This document shows positions 42,374-50,815 of a stretch of 64,000 nucleotides of DNA, one piece after another. The position numbers and the translations under genes were made by a program. Origin of the DNA: an uncultured Methanomassiliicoccaceae archaeon (lineage in GTDB: Archaea > Thermoplasmatota > Thermoplasmata > Methanomassiliicoccales > Methanomethylophilaceae); assembly GCA_905187815.1 (NCBI GenBank), contig CAJJJM010000001.1:186001-250000 (forward strand), read 5' to 3'. The notes beneath the pieces are model-generated. The model did no database searches, was not told the origin of the DNA, and worked only from the letters and a program-made list of their open reading frames with translations. Position 1 is the first letter of the stretch; the number at the start of each line of letters is the position of its first letter.

Positions 42374-43243
42374 TCAGATCAGCAGGAGCACGGCAACGTT
42401 GCCGACCCCCAGTATGAGTCCGACGATCCATCCGCTCTTCAGCGCGGTCTGCCACTTCATCCTGGCGAAGCCGTTGTCGATCCAGATCTCCAGGATCCAG
42501 GCGAGTACGGCTATCACTACTCCGAGGACCGCTCCGGTCCAGCTGCCGTTCAGGAAGAACAGCACCATCATGCCCAGGAGCATGACCGACTCGTACCAGT
42601 GGGCGATCTCCAGGGACGCGTAGGTCCTTCCGGAGAATTCCGTGGCCATACCCCTCACGATGTCCTGGTGGGCATGATGGGACAGGCTGAGGTCGAACGG
42701 GGACTTCCTGAGCTTCATGGTCAATCCGAACAGGAACGCGATGAACACGCCGATCAGCGGGATGAACGCCATCTCGCCGCTTCCGACGATGTCGGAGACG
42801 GCGAAGCTCCCGTACTCCAGGTAGTAGCAGATGGCCATGAGCAGGATGATCGGCTCGTAGGCCATCGCGACGTACAGCTCCCTCTGCGCACCTATCTGCG
42901 AGTATACCGATCCGGACGAGTACGCAGCCAGGACAAGGAACGTCTCGGAGAGCGTGAGGGTGAAGATCACCAGCAGCAGGTCCATTCCACCGAAGAACAT
43001 GGCTCCGGTGATGATGGTGAAGAGCAGGAAGCACATGACGTAGAAGTCCTGCACCTTGTTGGGCGTGACCTGCTCCTTGGCGAGGAACTTCTTCACATCG
43101 TACAGCGGCTGTCTGATCGGAGGTCCGACACGGTTCTGCATCCTCGCGGAGATCTTCCTGTCGATTCCTGCGAGAAGCAGGCCGATCACCGGTCCGACGA
43201 TCACGAACAGCACCGCAGACAGTGCCCATATCCAGTCGGTCAC
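42374..43243 (-). CDS. echB: Ech hydrogenase membrane subunit B (NuoH-like)
   Basis: A 289-residue integral membrane protein with about 8 helices. RKISARMQNRVGPP is the NuoH signature loop, followed by acidic residues in LSETFLVLAAY and KLRKSPFDLSLSHHAHQDIV. It links the peripheral arm to the ion-translocating subunit. The GTG start at 43243 overlaps the echA stop (GTGA). Length matches EchB of Methanosarcina (about 290). Confidence 0.9.
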   Translation of the reverse strand: MTDWIWALSAVLFVIVGPVIGLLLAGIDRKISARMQNRVGPPIRQPLYDVKKFLAKEQVTPNKVQDFYVMCFLLFTIITGAMFFGGMDLLLVIFTLTLSETFLVLAAYSSGSVYSQIGAQRELYVAMAYEPIILLMAICYYLEYGSFAVSDIVGSGEMAFIPLIGVFIAFLFGLTMKLRKSPFDLSLSHHAHQDIVRGMATEFSGRTYASLEIAHWYESVMLLGMMVLFFLNGSWTGAVLGVVIAVLAWILEIWIDNGFARMKWQTALKSGWIVGLILGVGNVAVLLLI

Positions 43244-45162
43244 AGTTCCACCCCCGCGATCGCGATGACGAGGAGGACGACTATGACGATGGCCGTCACC
43301 GCCTCCCCGACCTTCCTTATGCGGTCCTCGCCGAACCAGGAGTTCATGTACCAGTTCCTGAGGGACACGTCCACGGTGGCACCCATGGACCCCACGTAGG
43401 ACCCGTCGTCGATGCCCACACCGGCCATGTAGTTGGGCACGACCTTCTTCTTGGTCCTGCCGAAGAACGGCAGCGGCAGGAGGATCAGGACGATCACCAT
43501 CAGTATGACGATGTACATGTTGTTGGCCTCCAGCAGCGGCACGAGGCTCTCCCCGGACGTGTGGAACACGCCCTCGAGCCAGGGCACGATGGTCTCGGAC
43601 GAGACCACAGGGTAGAGTATGCAGGTGGCGATGGTGAGGACGGCTAAGCATCCCAGCACGAACCACTCCTGCTTGTGGACGGTGTCCTCGCAGCTCTCCG
43701 CCTTTGATGCGGTGCATGCGAGCTTGCCGAGCCACTTGGTCCAGTAGAACGATGTGACCGCGGAACCGAACACGATGCAGGCGATCACGACGATGTACTC
43801 GCTGTCGACGAATGATGTGAGGGCCGCCCACTTGGAGATGAGCATTCCGAACGGGGCGAGGAACATGCCCGCGATGCCGATCATCATGATCAGGGTGAGC
43901 TTGGGCATCCTGACGAACAGGCCGTCCATGTCTTCGATGTCCCTGCTGCCGATATGATGCTCCGCCGTTCCGACACAGAGGAACATCATGGACTTCGTCA
44001 CAGCGTGGAAGATCATCAGCATGATTCCGGCCCACACGGCCTCCGGGGTGCCTACGCCGGCGCAGGCGACGATGAGACCGAGGTTTGCGATGGTGGAGTA
44101 GGCCAGCACTCTCTTGGCGTTGGACTGGGAGATCGCGGCCATGGATGCCAGCAGGAACGTCAGACCGCCGACGGTCATGACCATGTAGCCTCCGACATTG
44201 CCGTATAGAAGCGGCGAGAGCTTCAGGACCATGAACACTCCTGCCTTGACCATGGTGGACGAGTGCAGCAGCGCGGATGTCGGAGTCGGGGCGACCATCG
44301 CACCGAGCAGCCATGTGTGGAACGGCATCTGGGCCGACTTCACGATTCCCGCGAGGCACAGGAGCATGACCGCGACGAGGATCCACTGGGCCCCGGAGTC
44401 CTGGGCCAGCAGCCATTCGAGGCTGAGGCTCCCGTACTGGTACGCCAGCAGCATGTTGGCCGCCAGGAACGCTATGCCTCCGATGAGGTTCAGGATCAAC
44501 TGCCTGAACGAGTTGTTCACGGCCTCCTCCGTCTTCGTGAAGCCGATGAGTGCGAACGAGCAGAGTGTGGTTATCTCCCAGAAGAAGAACATCCACACCA
44601 TGTTGTCGGATAGCACGATGCCGTACATCGCGCTCAGGAACGTGAACAGGAGGAAGAAGAACCAGCGCCTCCTGTCCTTCTCCTCGCTGTGGTGCTGCTG
44701 GAAATCCCTCATGTATCCGACCGCATAGACGCAGATCAGGCTTCCGATGATTCCTATGATAAGCACCATTATGATGGAGAGGTCGTCGATGTAGAGCGAC
44801 CTCTCGACCTCGATGCCCTCCTTGAGGGCGAATTCGAAGTACAGGGACATGCAGAGTTGCACCAGCCCGAGGACGGATGCAGCGTATTTCTTGTGTTTAA
44901 CTCCCAGATAGATGATCACCAGCCCGAGGATCACCTCGGCGATGAACATCAGCATGTCGATGATCTCGCTATGGAACTCGAACGTCTGGGGCTCACCCAG
45001 GTAGCTGTACGCCACCCAGATCGATGACAGGATGATGATTGCCGCCGCGATCTCGGCGATGTATCCCCTGGCCTTGTCGTTTTTCACGACCAGTAGGATC
45101 AGTGCCGCGATGAACGGTACCGCCATCATGAAGAGTATATCGTTCATGAGCCTTACCGACAT
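43240..45162 (-). CDS. echA: Ech hydrogenase membrane subunit A (NuoL/MrpA-like)
   Basis: A 640-residue antiporter-like subunit with about 16 helices. MVWMFFFWEITTLCSFALIGF contains the essential helix-5 Glu, VKSAQMPFHTWLLGAMVAPTPTSALLHSSTMVKAG holds the helix 7-8 Lys and His, and a further charged helix is around KSMMFLCVG. It pumps H+ or Na+. A TTTAAATA box at 45181-45188 predicts transcription from about 45160, which favours the ATG at 45162 (MSVRLM) over earlier in-frame ATGs at 45180 and 45192. First gene of the operon. Confidence 0.9.
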   Translation of the reverse strand: MSVRLMNDILFMMAVPFIAALILLVVKNDKARGYIAEIAAAIIILSSIWVAYSYLGEPQTFEFHSEIIDMLMFIAEVILGLVIIYLGVKHKKYAASVLGLVQLCMSLYFEFALKEGIEVERSLYIDDLSIIMVLIIGIIGSLICVYAVGYMRDFQQHHSEEKDRRRWFFFLLFTFLSAMYGIVLSDNMVWMFFFWEITTLCSFALIGFTKTEEAVNNSFRQLILNLIGGIAFLAANMLLAYQYGSLSLEWLLAQDSGAQWILVAVMLLCLAGIVKSAQMPFHTWLLGAMVAPTPTSALLHSSTMVKAGVFMVLKLSPLLYGNVGGYMVMTVGGLTFLLASMAAISQSNAKRVLAYSTIANLGLIVACAGVGTPEAVWAGIMLMIFHAVTKSMMFLCVGTAEHHIGSRDIEDMDGLFVRMPKLTLIMMIGIAGMFLAPFGMLISKWAALTSFVDSEYIVVIACIVFGSAVTSFYWTKWLGKLACTASKAESCEDTVHKQEWFVLGCLAVLTIATCILYPVVSSETIVPWLEGVFHTSGESLVPLLEANNMYIVILMVIVLILLPLPFFGRTKKKVVPNYMAGVGIDDGSYVGSMGATVDVSLRNWYMNSWFGEDRIRKVGEAVTAIVIVVLLVIAIAGVEL

Positions 45163-45401
45163 GTGCCTGAGTTTGGCCATATTTAAAACCAAATCAAAGT
45201 ATCATTCAGACATCTACGAAATATAGTGTTCAAATCGTAGTGTCTCCTTCGAAATTCGAAGAATTGTATTAACGGATGTTAATCAATTACAGATTATTTA
45301 TAAATCACCGAAGCCAGCGGAACCTCGGAGGTCCACATGTTTCCGTGTTTCCGATGGGTCTATGGGACGCTTTATAAGATAATATATGCATCCGCACCAA
45401 C

Positions 45402-46721
45402 ATGGGTGGATGCGTCGGTCGCTCTGAGGAGCTTAGTTATTTAGAGGGTGTGTACGAGAAGGTGCCTGTTGCATGCGCGGTCTGCGGCCGTCGCCATCTG
45501 GGGAAGACCGCCATACTGCGTAGCTTCTGCGAGGACAAGCCCTACATCTATCTGACGGGCGTGCCGGGCCTGAAGTCCGACAACATCGACGAGATCTGCC
45601 GCAGCCTGTCCAGGTTCGCGGGCAAGGAGATACGCTTCGATGACATCCTGGATCTGTTCCCGACAGTGAAGAAGCTGTGCGGCAGGAAGAGGGTCGTGGT
45701 CATCATCGACCGTTACTCCGACCTCGTCGAGAACTTCTCGGAGTTCAACTCGTACCTGCGCTCTTTCATGAACCGCGAGCTCCCGGGCACGAAGATGATG
45801 CTGATAGTGTGCGACAACGACAGCTCGATCTTCGGCAGGTTCTACTACACTCTGGATCTGAAGCCCATGACGTATCTGGACTGTAAGGGATTCCATCCGG
45901 ACTACACGCCGCTGGAGCATCTCATGGCGTATGCGATCGTCGGTGGGACCCCGGCGTACCAGAAGCTGTTCGTCGGGAAGCCCATGGACATCATACGCGA
46001 CCAGTTCTTCGACCACATGTCCGTGTTCTCCCTGGAGGCCGAGGGTCTGGTGGCCTCGGAGACGGATGTCAGCAGCGCGTGCACGAAGGTGCTCTCAGCG
46101 ATGGCCGCCGGTGCACAGAACGTGAAGGACATGGCCGCGAAGGCCGACGTGAGCACGTCCTACTGCCAGAAGATGGTCGACGACATGGTACACAAGGGGC
46201 TGGTCCAGAAGGAGGTCTCCTCCGGGACATCCCGCAGGGCGGTGTACTCCATCAGCAGCAACATCATCCGCTTCTTCTACGAGGTCGTCTACAGGTACAC
46301 GCACCATGTGGAGTTCGAGTCCCCGCAGGAGGCCTTCGAGATGGCCAGGGATGACATCGACGCTTACATGGAGCGCAGCTTCAAGTCCGTCTGCATGGAC
46401 TACGTCACCCGCGTCTACGACTACTCCTTCATGGGGAAGCTGCGCAGGAAGGACGACACCAGCGACACGGTGATCGATTTCGTCGCCGCGGTGAACATGA
46501 ACGACGTGAGGCGGATCATGGCGGCCAGATGCAGGCTCCACGGGAAGCCGTTCTCGGTCGCGGACCTGGACGAGCTCAGGGAGAGGTCCAAGAAGGTCGA
46601 GGGCTCCAACAAGATGTTCACAATGTTCTCGGGAGCCGGATTCGATGCGGAACTCACCGCCCGCGCCAAGGACGACCCCAACGTCATCCTGCTGACCCTG
46701 GACGACATCTACCGCGGTTGA
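45402..46721 (+). CDS. Archaeal ATPase_2/DUF234-like protein with degenerate active sites
   Basis: A 439-residue protein. Residues 29-36 (GRRHLGKT) are a good Walker A. Walker B is VVVIIDRYSDL (D103), where the usual catalytic Glu is Arg. A winged helix around 225-265 and a C-terminal DUF234-like region with DTVIDFVAAVN follow, where the usual nuclease-like EIDIVA/K pattern is mostly lost. The tail KMFTMFSGAGFDAELTARA resembles the ends of other archaeal ATPases. Such proteins are abundant in archaea with no agreed function. A TTTATAAGATAATAT box precedes it. Confidence 0.78.
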   Translation: MGGCVGRSEELSYLEGVYEKVPVACAVCGRRHLGKTAILRSFCEDKPYIYLTGVPGLKSDNIDEICRSLSRFAGKEIRFDDILDLFPTVKKLCGRKRVVVIIDRYSDLVENFSEFNSYLRSFMNRELPGTKMMLIVCDNDSSIFGRFYYTLDLKPMTYLDCKGFHPDYTPLEHLMAYAIVGGTPAYQKLFVGKPMDIIRDQFFDHMSVFSLEAEGLVASETDVSSACTKVLSAMAAGAQNVKDMAAKADVSTSYCQKMVDDMVHKGLVQKEVSSGTSRRAVYSISSNIIRFFYEVVYRYTHHVEFESPQEAFEMARDDIDAYMERSFKSVCMDYVTRVYDYSFMGKLRRKDDTSDTVIDFVAAVNMNDVRRIMAARCRLHGKPFSVADLDELRERSKKVEGSNKMFTMFSGAGFDAELTARAKDDPNVILLTLDDIYRG

Positions 46722-46725
46722 TCAC

Positions 46726-48234
46726 ATGCCAAGGTACGTTATGGCCGTCGACGCGGGGACCACCAGCGTCCGCTGCATGCTGTTCGGTCACGGCGGGGAG
46801 GTACTCGCCGTCTCCCAGAGGGACCTCAGGCAGATCTATCCGGGTCCGGGCATGGTGGAGCACGATGCAGACGAGATATGGCAGCTCTGCAGGGAGACCA
46901 TCCGCGACTGCCTGTCGAGGCCGGGGGTCGACCCCTCCGAATGCATGGCCATGGGGATCACGAACCAGAGGGAGACCACTGTCGTGTGGGATTCGGTCAC
47001 AGGCAGGCCGCTGTGCAACGCCATCGTGTGGCAGGACCGCAGGACCCATGAGTTCTGCCAGGAGCTCCGCGACCGCGGACTCGGCGGAACGGTCCTCTCC
47101 AAGACGGGGCTGCAGATAGACGCGTACTTCTCAGGGACCAAGCTGCGCTGGATACTCGACAGCATCCCAGGGGCCAGAGAGGGTGCCGAGGCAGGACGCG
47201 TCCTGTTCGGCACCGTCGAGTCGTGGCTCATATGGAACCTGACGGGCGGGACGGCCCATGCCACGGACTACTCCAACGCGTCCCGCACGATGATGTTCAA
47301 CATAACAGACCTCGGATGGGACAGTGAGCTCCTGGACATCCTGGGCGTCCCCGAACGCATGCTGCCGGAGGCGTTCCCTCCAGGACATCTGTTCGGCACG
47401 ACGGTCATCGAGGCAATCGGCGCGGAGATCCCGATAGCCTCAGCGATGGGGGACCAGCAGGCCGCCCTGTTCGGCCAGACCTGCTTCGACAGAGGGGATG
47501 TGAAGATCACGTTCGGCACCGGCGGATTCTTGCTCATGAACATAGGCACGGATCCGAAGATCACCACCAGCGGTCTCCTGACCACAGTGGCCTGGGATGT
47601 GGGCGGCGGTGCGGAATACGCCCTGGAGGGGTCGATATACATCGCCGGCGCTGCGGTCCAATGGCTGAGGGACGAGCTCCAGATCGTGGAGGAATCCGCC
47701 GAGACCGAGAGGATGGCCGAGCGTGTGGAGGACACATGCGGATGCTATGTGGTCCCCGCGTTCGTCGGACTCGGAGCGCCGCACTGGGATCAGAACGCGA
47801 GGGGGATAATCATGGGACTGACGAGGGGCACCAACAGATGCCACATCGCCCGCGCGGCGCTCGAGTCCATCGCCTTCCAGGCTAACGACGTCATCCGCGC
47901 CATGGAGGCGGACTCCGGGACCGCCATGCATTCCGTCAGGGTGGACGGAGGGGCGAGCGCCAACAACTTCCTCTGCCAGTTCCTCGCCGACATCACCGGC
48001 ATGGAGGTGGAGAGGCCCAGATGCATCGAGTCCACGGCTCTGGGTGCGGCCTACATGGCCGGGCTCACAGTCGGATTCTGGTCCGGCGAGGACGACCTCG
48101 CCGACAACTGGGCTCTCGACAGGAGGTTCGTGCCGTCAATGGATGAGGCCGAGAGGCGCAGGCACACGGACGGGTGGGACCATGCCGTCAGATGTGCCAG
48201 ACTGTGGTCGGCCACCGACAATTCACAGCGTTAA
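46726..48234 (+). CDS. glpK: Glycerol kinase
   Basis: A 502-residue FGGY kinase. DAGTTSVRCMLF is the phosphate loop, QDRRTHEFC binds glycerol, GITNQRET is conserved, and GVRFTTDGTGGFLLMN-type sequence appears as KITFGTGGFLLMNIG, with RVDGGASANNFLCQFLADITG near the C-terminus. It makes glycerol 3-phosphate from glycerol and ATP. Archaeal lipids use glycerol 1-phosphate, so its role in a methanogen is unusual; no glpD or glycerol facilitator is seen nearby. It starts 4 nt after the ATPase gene and precedes the flavoprotein by 32 nt. Confidence 0.93.
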   Translation: MPRYVMAVDAGTTSVRCMLFGHGGEVLAVSQRDLRQIYPGPGMVEHDADEIWQLCRETIRDCLSRPGVDPSECMAMGITNQRETTVVWDSVTGRPLCNAIVWQDRRTHEFCQELRDRGLGGTVLSKTGLQIDAYFSGTKLRWILDSIPGAREGAEAGRVLFGTVESWLIWNLTGGTAHATDYSNASRTMMFNITDLGWDSELLDILGVPERMLPEAFPPGHLFGTTVIEAIGAEIPIASAMGDQQAALFGQTCFDRGDVKITFGTGGFLLMNIGTDPKITTSGLLTTVAWDVGGGAEYALEGSIYIAGAAVQWLRDELQIVEESAETERMAERVEDTCGCYVVPAFVGLGAPHWDQNARGIIMGLTRGTNRCHIARAALESIAFQANDVIRAMEADSGTAMHSVRVDGGASANNFLCQFLADITGMEVERPRCIESTALGAAYMAGLTVGFWSGEDDLADNWALDRRFVPSMDEAERRRHTDGWDHAVRCARLWSATDNSQR

Positions 48235-48266
48235 TATATTCTCCCGACGATTCATCCCCGATTCAC

Positions 48267-49964
48267 ATGAAGGTCCTGATCATCGGTGGTGTTGCCGGCG
48301 GCGCTTCCGCGGCCGCCAGGCTCAGAAGGCTCGACGAGAATGCGGAGATAGTTGTGCTGGAGCGCACAGGGTTCGTGTCCTATGCGAACTGCGGACTCCC
48401 GTACTATGTGGGAGGCGTCATCAGCGACAGGGGGAAGCTGACGCTCCAGACGCCGGACTCCTTCAGGAACCGCTTCGACGTGGACGTCAGGGTCAGGAAC
48501 GAGGCGGTCTCCATCGACAGGGATGCCAAGACGGTGAGGGTCAGGAGGCTGGATGACGGCTCCGAGTACGACGAGGGCTACGATGTGCTCATACTGTCGC
48601 CTGGCGCCAAGCCCCTGATGCCGGAGATGCCGGGGACAGGGGATCCGCGGGTCATGACCATGCGCACCGTCGAGGATGCTCTCGCCATGCGTGATTTCGT
48701 GACGGGCAACAGGCCGGAGAATGCCGTCGTGGCAGGAGGTGGATACATCGGGCTGGAGGTGGCCGAGAACCTCGCCCGCATGGGTGTGAGGGTGACGCTG
48801 GTCCAGCGTCCGGACCACGTGCTGCCCCCGCTCGACAGGGACATGGCGGCGGATGTCCACCACTGCCTCAGGAGCAACGGGATAGAGCTCCTCCTGTCGG
48901 AGGCGGTTACGGGGTTCGAGACGGGAACACGCCTGAAGGTCAACCTCCGGAGCGGACGGGCTATCGAGACCGACATGGCGGTTGTCGCCCTGGGTGTGGT
49001 CCCGGAGGCACATCTCGCGTCGGATGCCGGTCTCGAGACGGGGATCAAGGGCGCCATCATCACCGACACGCACATGCGCACATCCGACCCGTGCATCTAC
49101 GCGGTGGGAGATGCGGTGCAGGTCAGGGAGTTCGTATCGGGAACGGATGCGGTCATATCTCTGGCGGGGCCCGCCAACAGACAGGGGCGCATAGCCGCGG
49201 ACAACATATGCGGCATCCCGAGCGAGTACAAGGGGTCCCAAGGCTCATCCGTCATACAGGTCTTCGACATGACCGTCGCCACCACCGGTCTGAACGAGAA
49301 GACGTCCAAGGCCGCCGGGATCGACTACGACAAGGTTTACACGTACTCTGCGTCCCACGCCACCTACTACCCGGGGGCCAGGAACATGTCCGTGAAGACG
49401 CTGTTCGAGAAGGGGACAGGGAAGATACTGGGGGCCCAGATCGTCGGATACGAGGGTGCGGACAAGAGGATCGATGTCATCGCGACCGTCATACGCTCCG
49501 GCGGGGACTACAGGCTCCTGGAGGAGCTCGACCTGGCATACGCGCCCCCGTACTCATCCGCCAAGGATCCGGTGAACATGGCCGGATTCGTCATAGACAA
49601 CGTCGTGTCCGGAAGGGTCTCGCAGTTCTTCTGGAACGACGTGGCCGCACTGGCGGCCGACGGGTCCAACGTGTTCGTCGACGTCCGCACACCAGAGGAG
49701 TTCTCCCGCGGTCACATCGAGGGGTCCGTGAACATCCCGGTGGATTGCATGAGGGAGAGGATGTCCGAGATACCCAGGGACAGGCATGTCTGCCTGATAT
49801 GCCACAGCGCCCTGCGCAGCTACATCGCGGCGAGGATGCTGATGCAGAACGGGTACGACTGCAGCCATCTGGCCGGAGGGTACAGGCTGTACTCGTCGGT
49901 GGTGGGTGACATCCAGGTGGGCTCTCCCGACGGACCCCCGTGCGGACAGAGCCGCCGATCGTGA
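48267..49964 (+). CDS. CoA-disulfide-reductase-like flavoprotein with rhodanese domain
   Basis: A 565-residue flavin disulfide reductase. FAD binding is at GGVAGGASAAARLRR (7-21), the redox cysteine is C42 in YANCGLPYYVGG, and the NAD(P) motif is VAGGGYIGLEVAENLARMG. The second FAD motif reads CIYAVGDAV. From about 465 follows a rhodanese domain with active-site C512 in LICHSALRSYIAA. Fusions of this kind (CoADR-RHD) reduce CoA disulfides or persulfides and polysulfide. It is probably cotranscribed with glpK. Upstream frame extension before 48267 overlaps glpK and is rejected. Confidence 0.9.
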   Translation: MKVLIIGGVAGGASAAARLRRLDENAEIVVLERTGFVSYANCGLPYYVGGVISDRGKLTLQTPDSFRNRFDVDVRVRNEAVSIDRDAKTVRVRRLDDGSEYDEGYDVLILSPGAKPLMPEMPGTGDPRVMTMRTVEDALAMRDFVTGNRPENAVVAGGGYIGLEVAENLARMGVRVTLVQRPDHVLPPLDRDMAADVHHCLRSNGIELLLSEAVTGFETGTRLKVNLRSGRAIETDMAVVALGVVPEAHLASDAGLETGIKGAIITDTHMRTSDPCIYAVGDAVQVREFVSGTDAVISLAGPANRQGRIAADNICGIPSEYKGSQGSSVIQVFDMTVATTGLNEKTSKAAGIDYDKVYTYSASHATYYPGARNMSVKTLFEKGTGKILGAQIVGYEGADKRIDVIATVIRSGGDYRLLEELDLAYAPPYSSAKDPVNMAGFVIDNVVSGRVSQFFWNDVAALAADGSNVFVDVRTPEEFSRGHIEGSVNIPVDCMRERMSEIPRDRHVCLICHSALRSYIAARMLMQNGYDCSHLAGGYRLYSSVVGDIQVGSPDGPPCGQSRRS

Positions 49965-50489
49965 GGATCGCTGTTTGGAGAACACGCTGGAGAACAACCT
50001 GAGGTTCCTGCGGTCCTCCGGGACCGCCACCCTGAATCTGCTCCTGTCGAGGGCTTCGAGATAGTACGGTCTCAGGTCGGTCATGCAGACGATCTTGGGT
50101 CTTCTGCTGTACGTGGCGGCCATCATCCATCTTATGCCGTCGGTGGCCATGCCGTACGGCGTCCCCTCTGCCCTCATCGCTCCGATGAGCTTCTCCGACG
50201 CCTCCCTGAGAGGGTGGTTGGCCGCCGTGATGGCTATGACTAGGCCCGGCGTGTGTTCCAGTTCGTCACGGATGTCCGTGACCTCGGTGTACCCCAGTGT
50301 GCGGACCATCGGGGCGACCAGCACCCTGGCGGTCAGGAACTGGGGACCCTCCTGTGTCGTGACGCCCCTCCTCGGAGGGGCCGACGCACCAGAGATGACC
50401 ATCGCCGAGATCCTTCTGCCGAGAACCGAATCCATCTCGGAGACCGCACGTCCGATCGTCTCCACAACCTCCGTCTCAGATGCGACCAT
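49554..50489 (-). CDS. Restriction-type (HSDR_N-like) ORF with missing native stop
   Basis: The first 172 residues (50489 to about 49973) form a coherent domain: LVAPMVRTLGYTEVTDIRDE, then PGLVIAITAANHP and AEGTPYGMATDGIRWMM. This matches the order seen in type I restriction HSDR_N-like nuclease domains (LxxLGYD..., central strand, TNGxxW), but the PD and EXK residues are not intact. No stop follows; the frame continues 139 codons antisense to the flavoprotein gene and ends at 49554. That tail looks non-natural. A CTCATAAACG box lies about 26 nt before the ATG. Possibly a truncated or frame-damaged gene. Confidence 0.5.
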   Translation of the reverse strand: MVASETEVVETIGRAVSEMDSVLGRRISAMVISGASAPPRRGVTTQEGPQFLTARVLVAPMVRTLGYTEVTDIRDELEHTPGLVIAITAANHPLREASEKLIGAMRAEGTPYGMATDGIRWMMAATYSRRPKIVCMTDLRPYYLEALDRSRFRVAVPEDRRNLRLFSSVFSKQRSSRSAALSARGSVGRAHLDVTHHRRVQPVPSGQMAAVVPVLHQHPRRDVAAQGAVAYQADMPVPGYLGHPLPHAIHRDVHGPLDVTAGELLWCADVDEHVGPVGRQCGHVVPEELRDPSGHDVVYDESGHVHRILGG

Positions 50490-50681
50490 GGGATTCCGAT
50501 TCCGGAGATTCGTTTATGAGCGTTGCAGGGGGAGTTGACCGAACGCGAACCCGGTGCGTCACGCATCTGGCACTCATCGTGCAGGTGCCGAAAACCCCTG
50601 GGGATCCACATGTGCCAGCATGACCGAAAATCACATGGCGGGGTCGTCGAGCACGGCAACGGATGGCAGAGAATCGGAAGA

Positions 50682-50757
50682 TGGTGGGCCAGCCCGGATT
50701 TGAACCGGGGTCAACGGCTCCCAAAGCCGCAAGTATACCAAGCTAACCCACAGGCCC
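50682..50757 (-). tRNA. tRNA-Pro (UGG)
   Basis: Reading the minus strand, the acceptor is GGGCCTG with CTGGCCC; pairing is complete except a U6:U67 mismatch. The anticodon arm GCGGC-TTTGGGA-GCCGT carries TGG, the T arm is CCCGGTTCAAATCCGGG, the discriminator is A and CCA is encoded (50684-50682). No intron. The CCA-adding enzyme gene lies 58 nt upstream in coordinates on the same strand. Confidence 0.92.
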
Positions 50758-50815
50758 ACTGGGGATGTGTATCCCCAGGTGGTTAAAGTGCTTTTTGGGT
50801 ATGGCGGACCCCGCC

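Noticed and set aside
42374..44596. A 740-codon frame that includes echB
   Set aside because: Only the last 289 codons are EchB; the upstream part is an out-of-frame reading of echA. The GTG at 43243 is the true start.
45337..45444. A 35-codon ORF preceded by GGAGGT upstream of the ATPase gene
   Set aside because: It overlaps the start of the ATPase gene, has atypical codons and would end in TAG, which no other gene here uses.
50523..50786. A plus-strand ORF of 87 codons
   Set aside because: It runs through the tRNA-Pro gene on the opposite strand.
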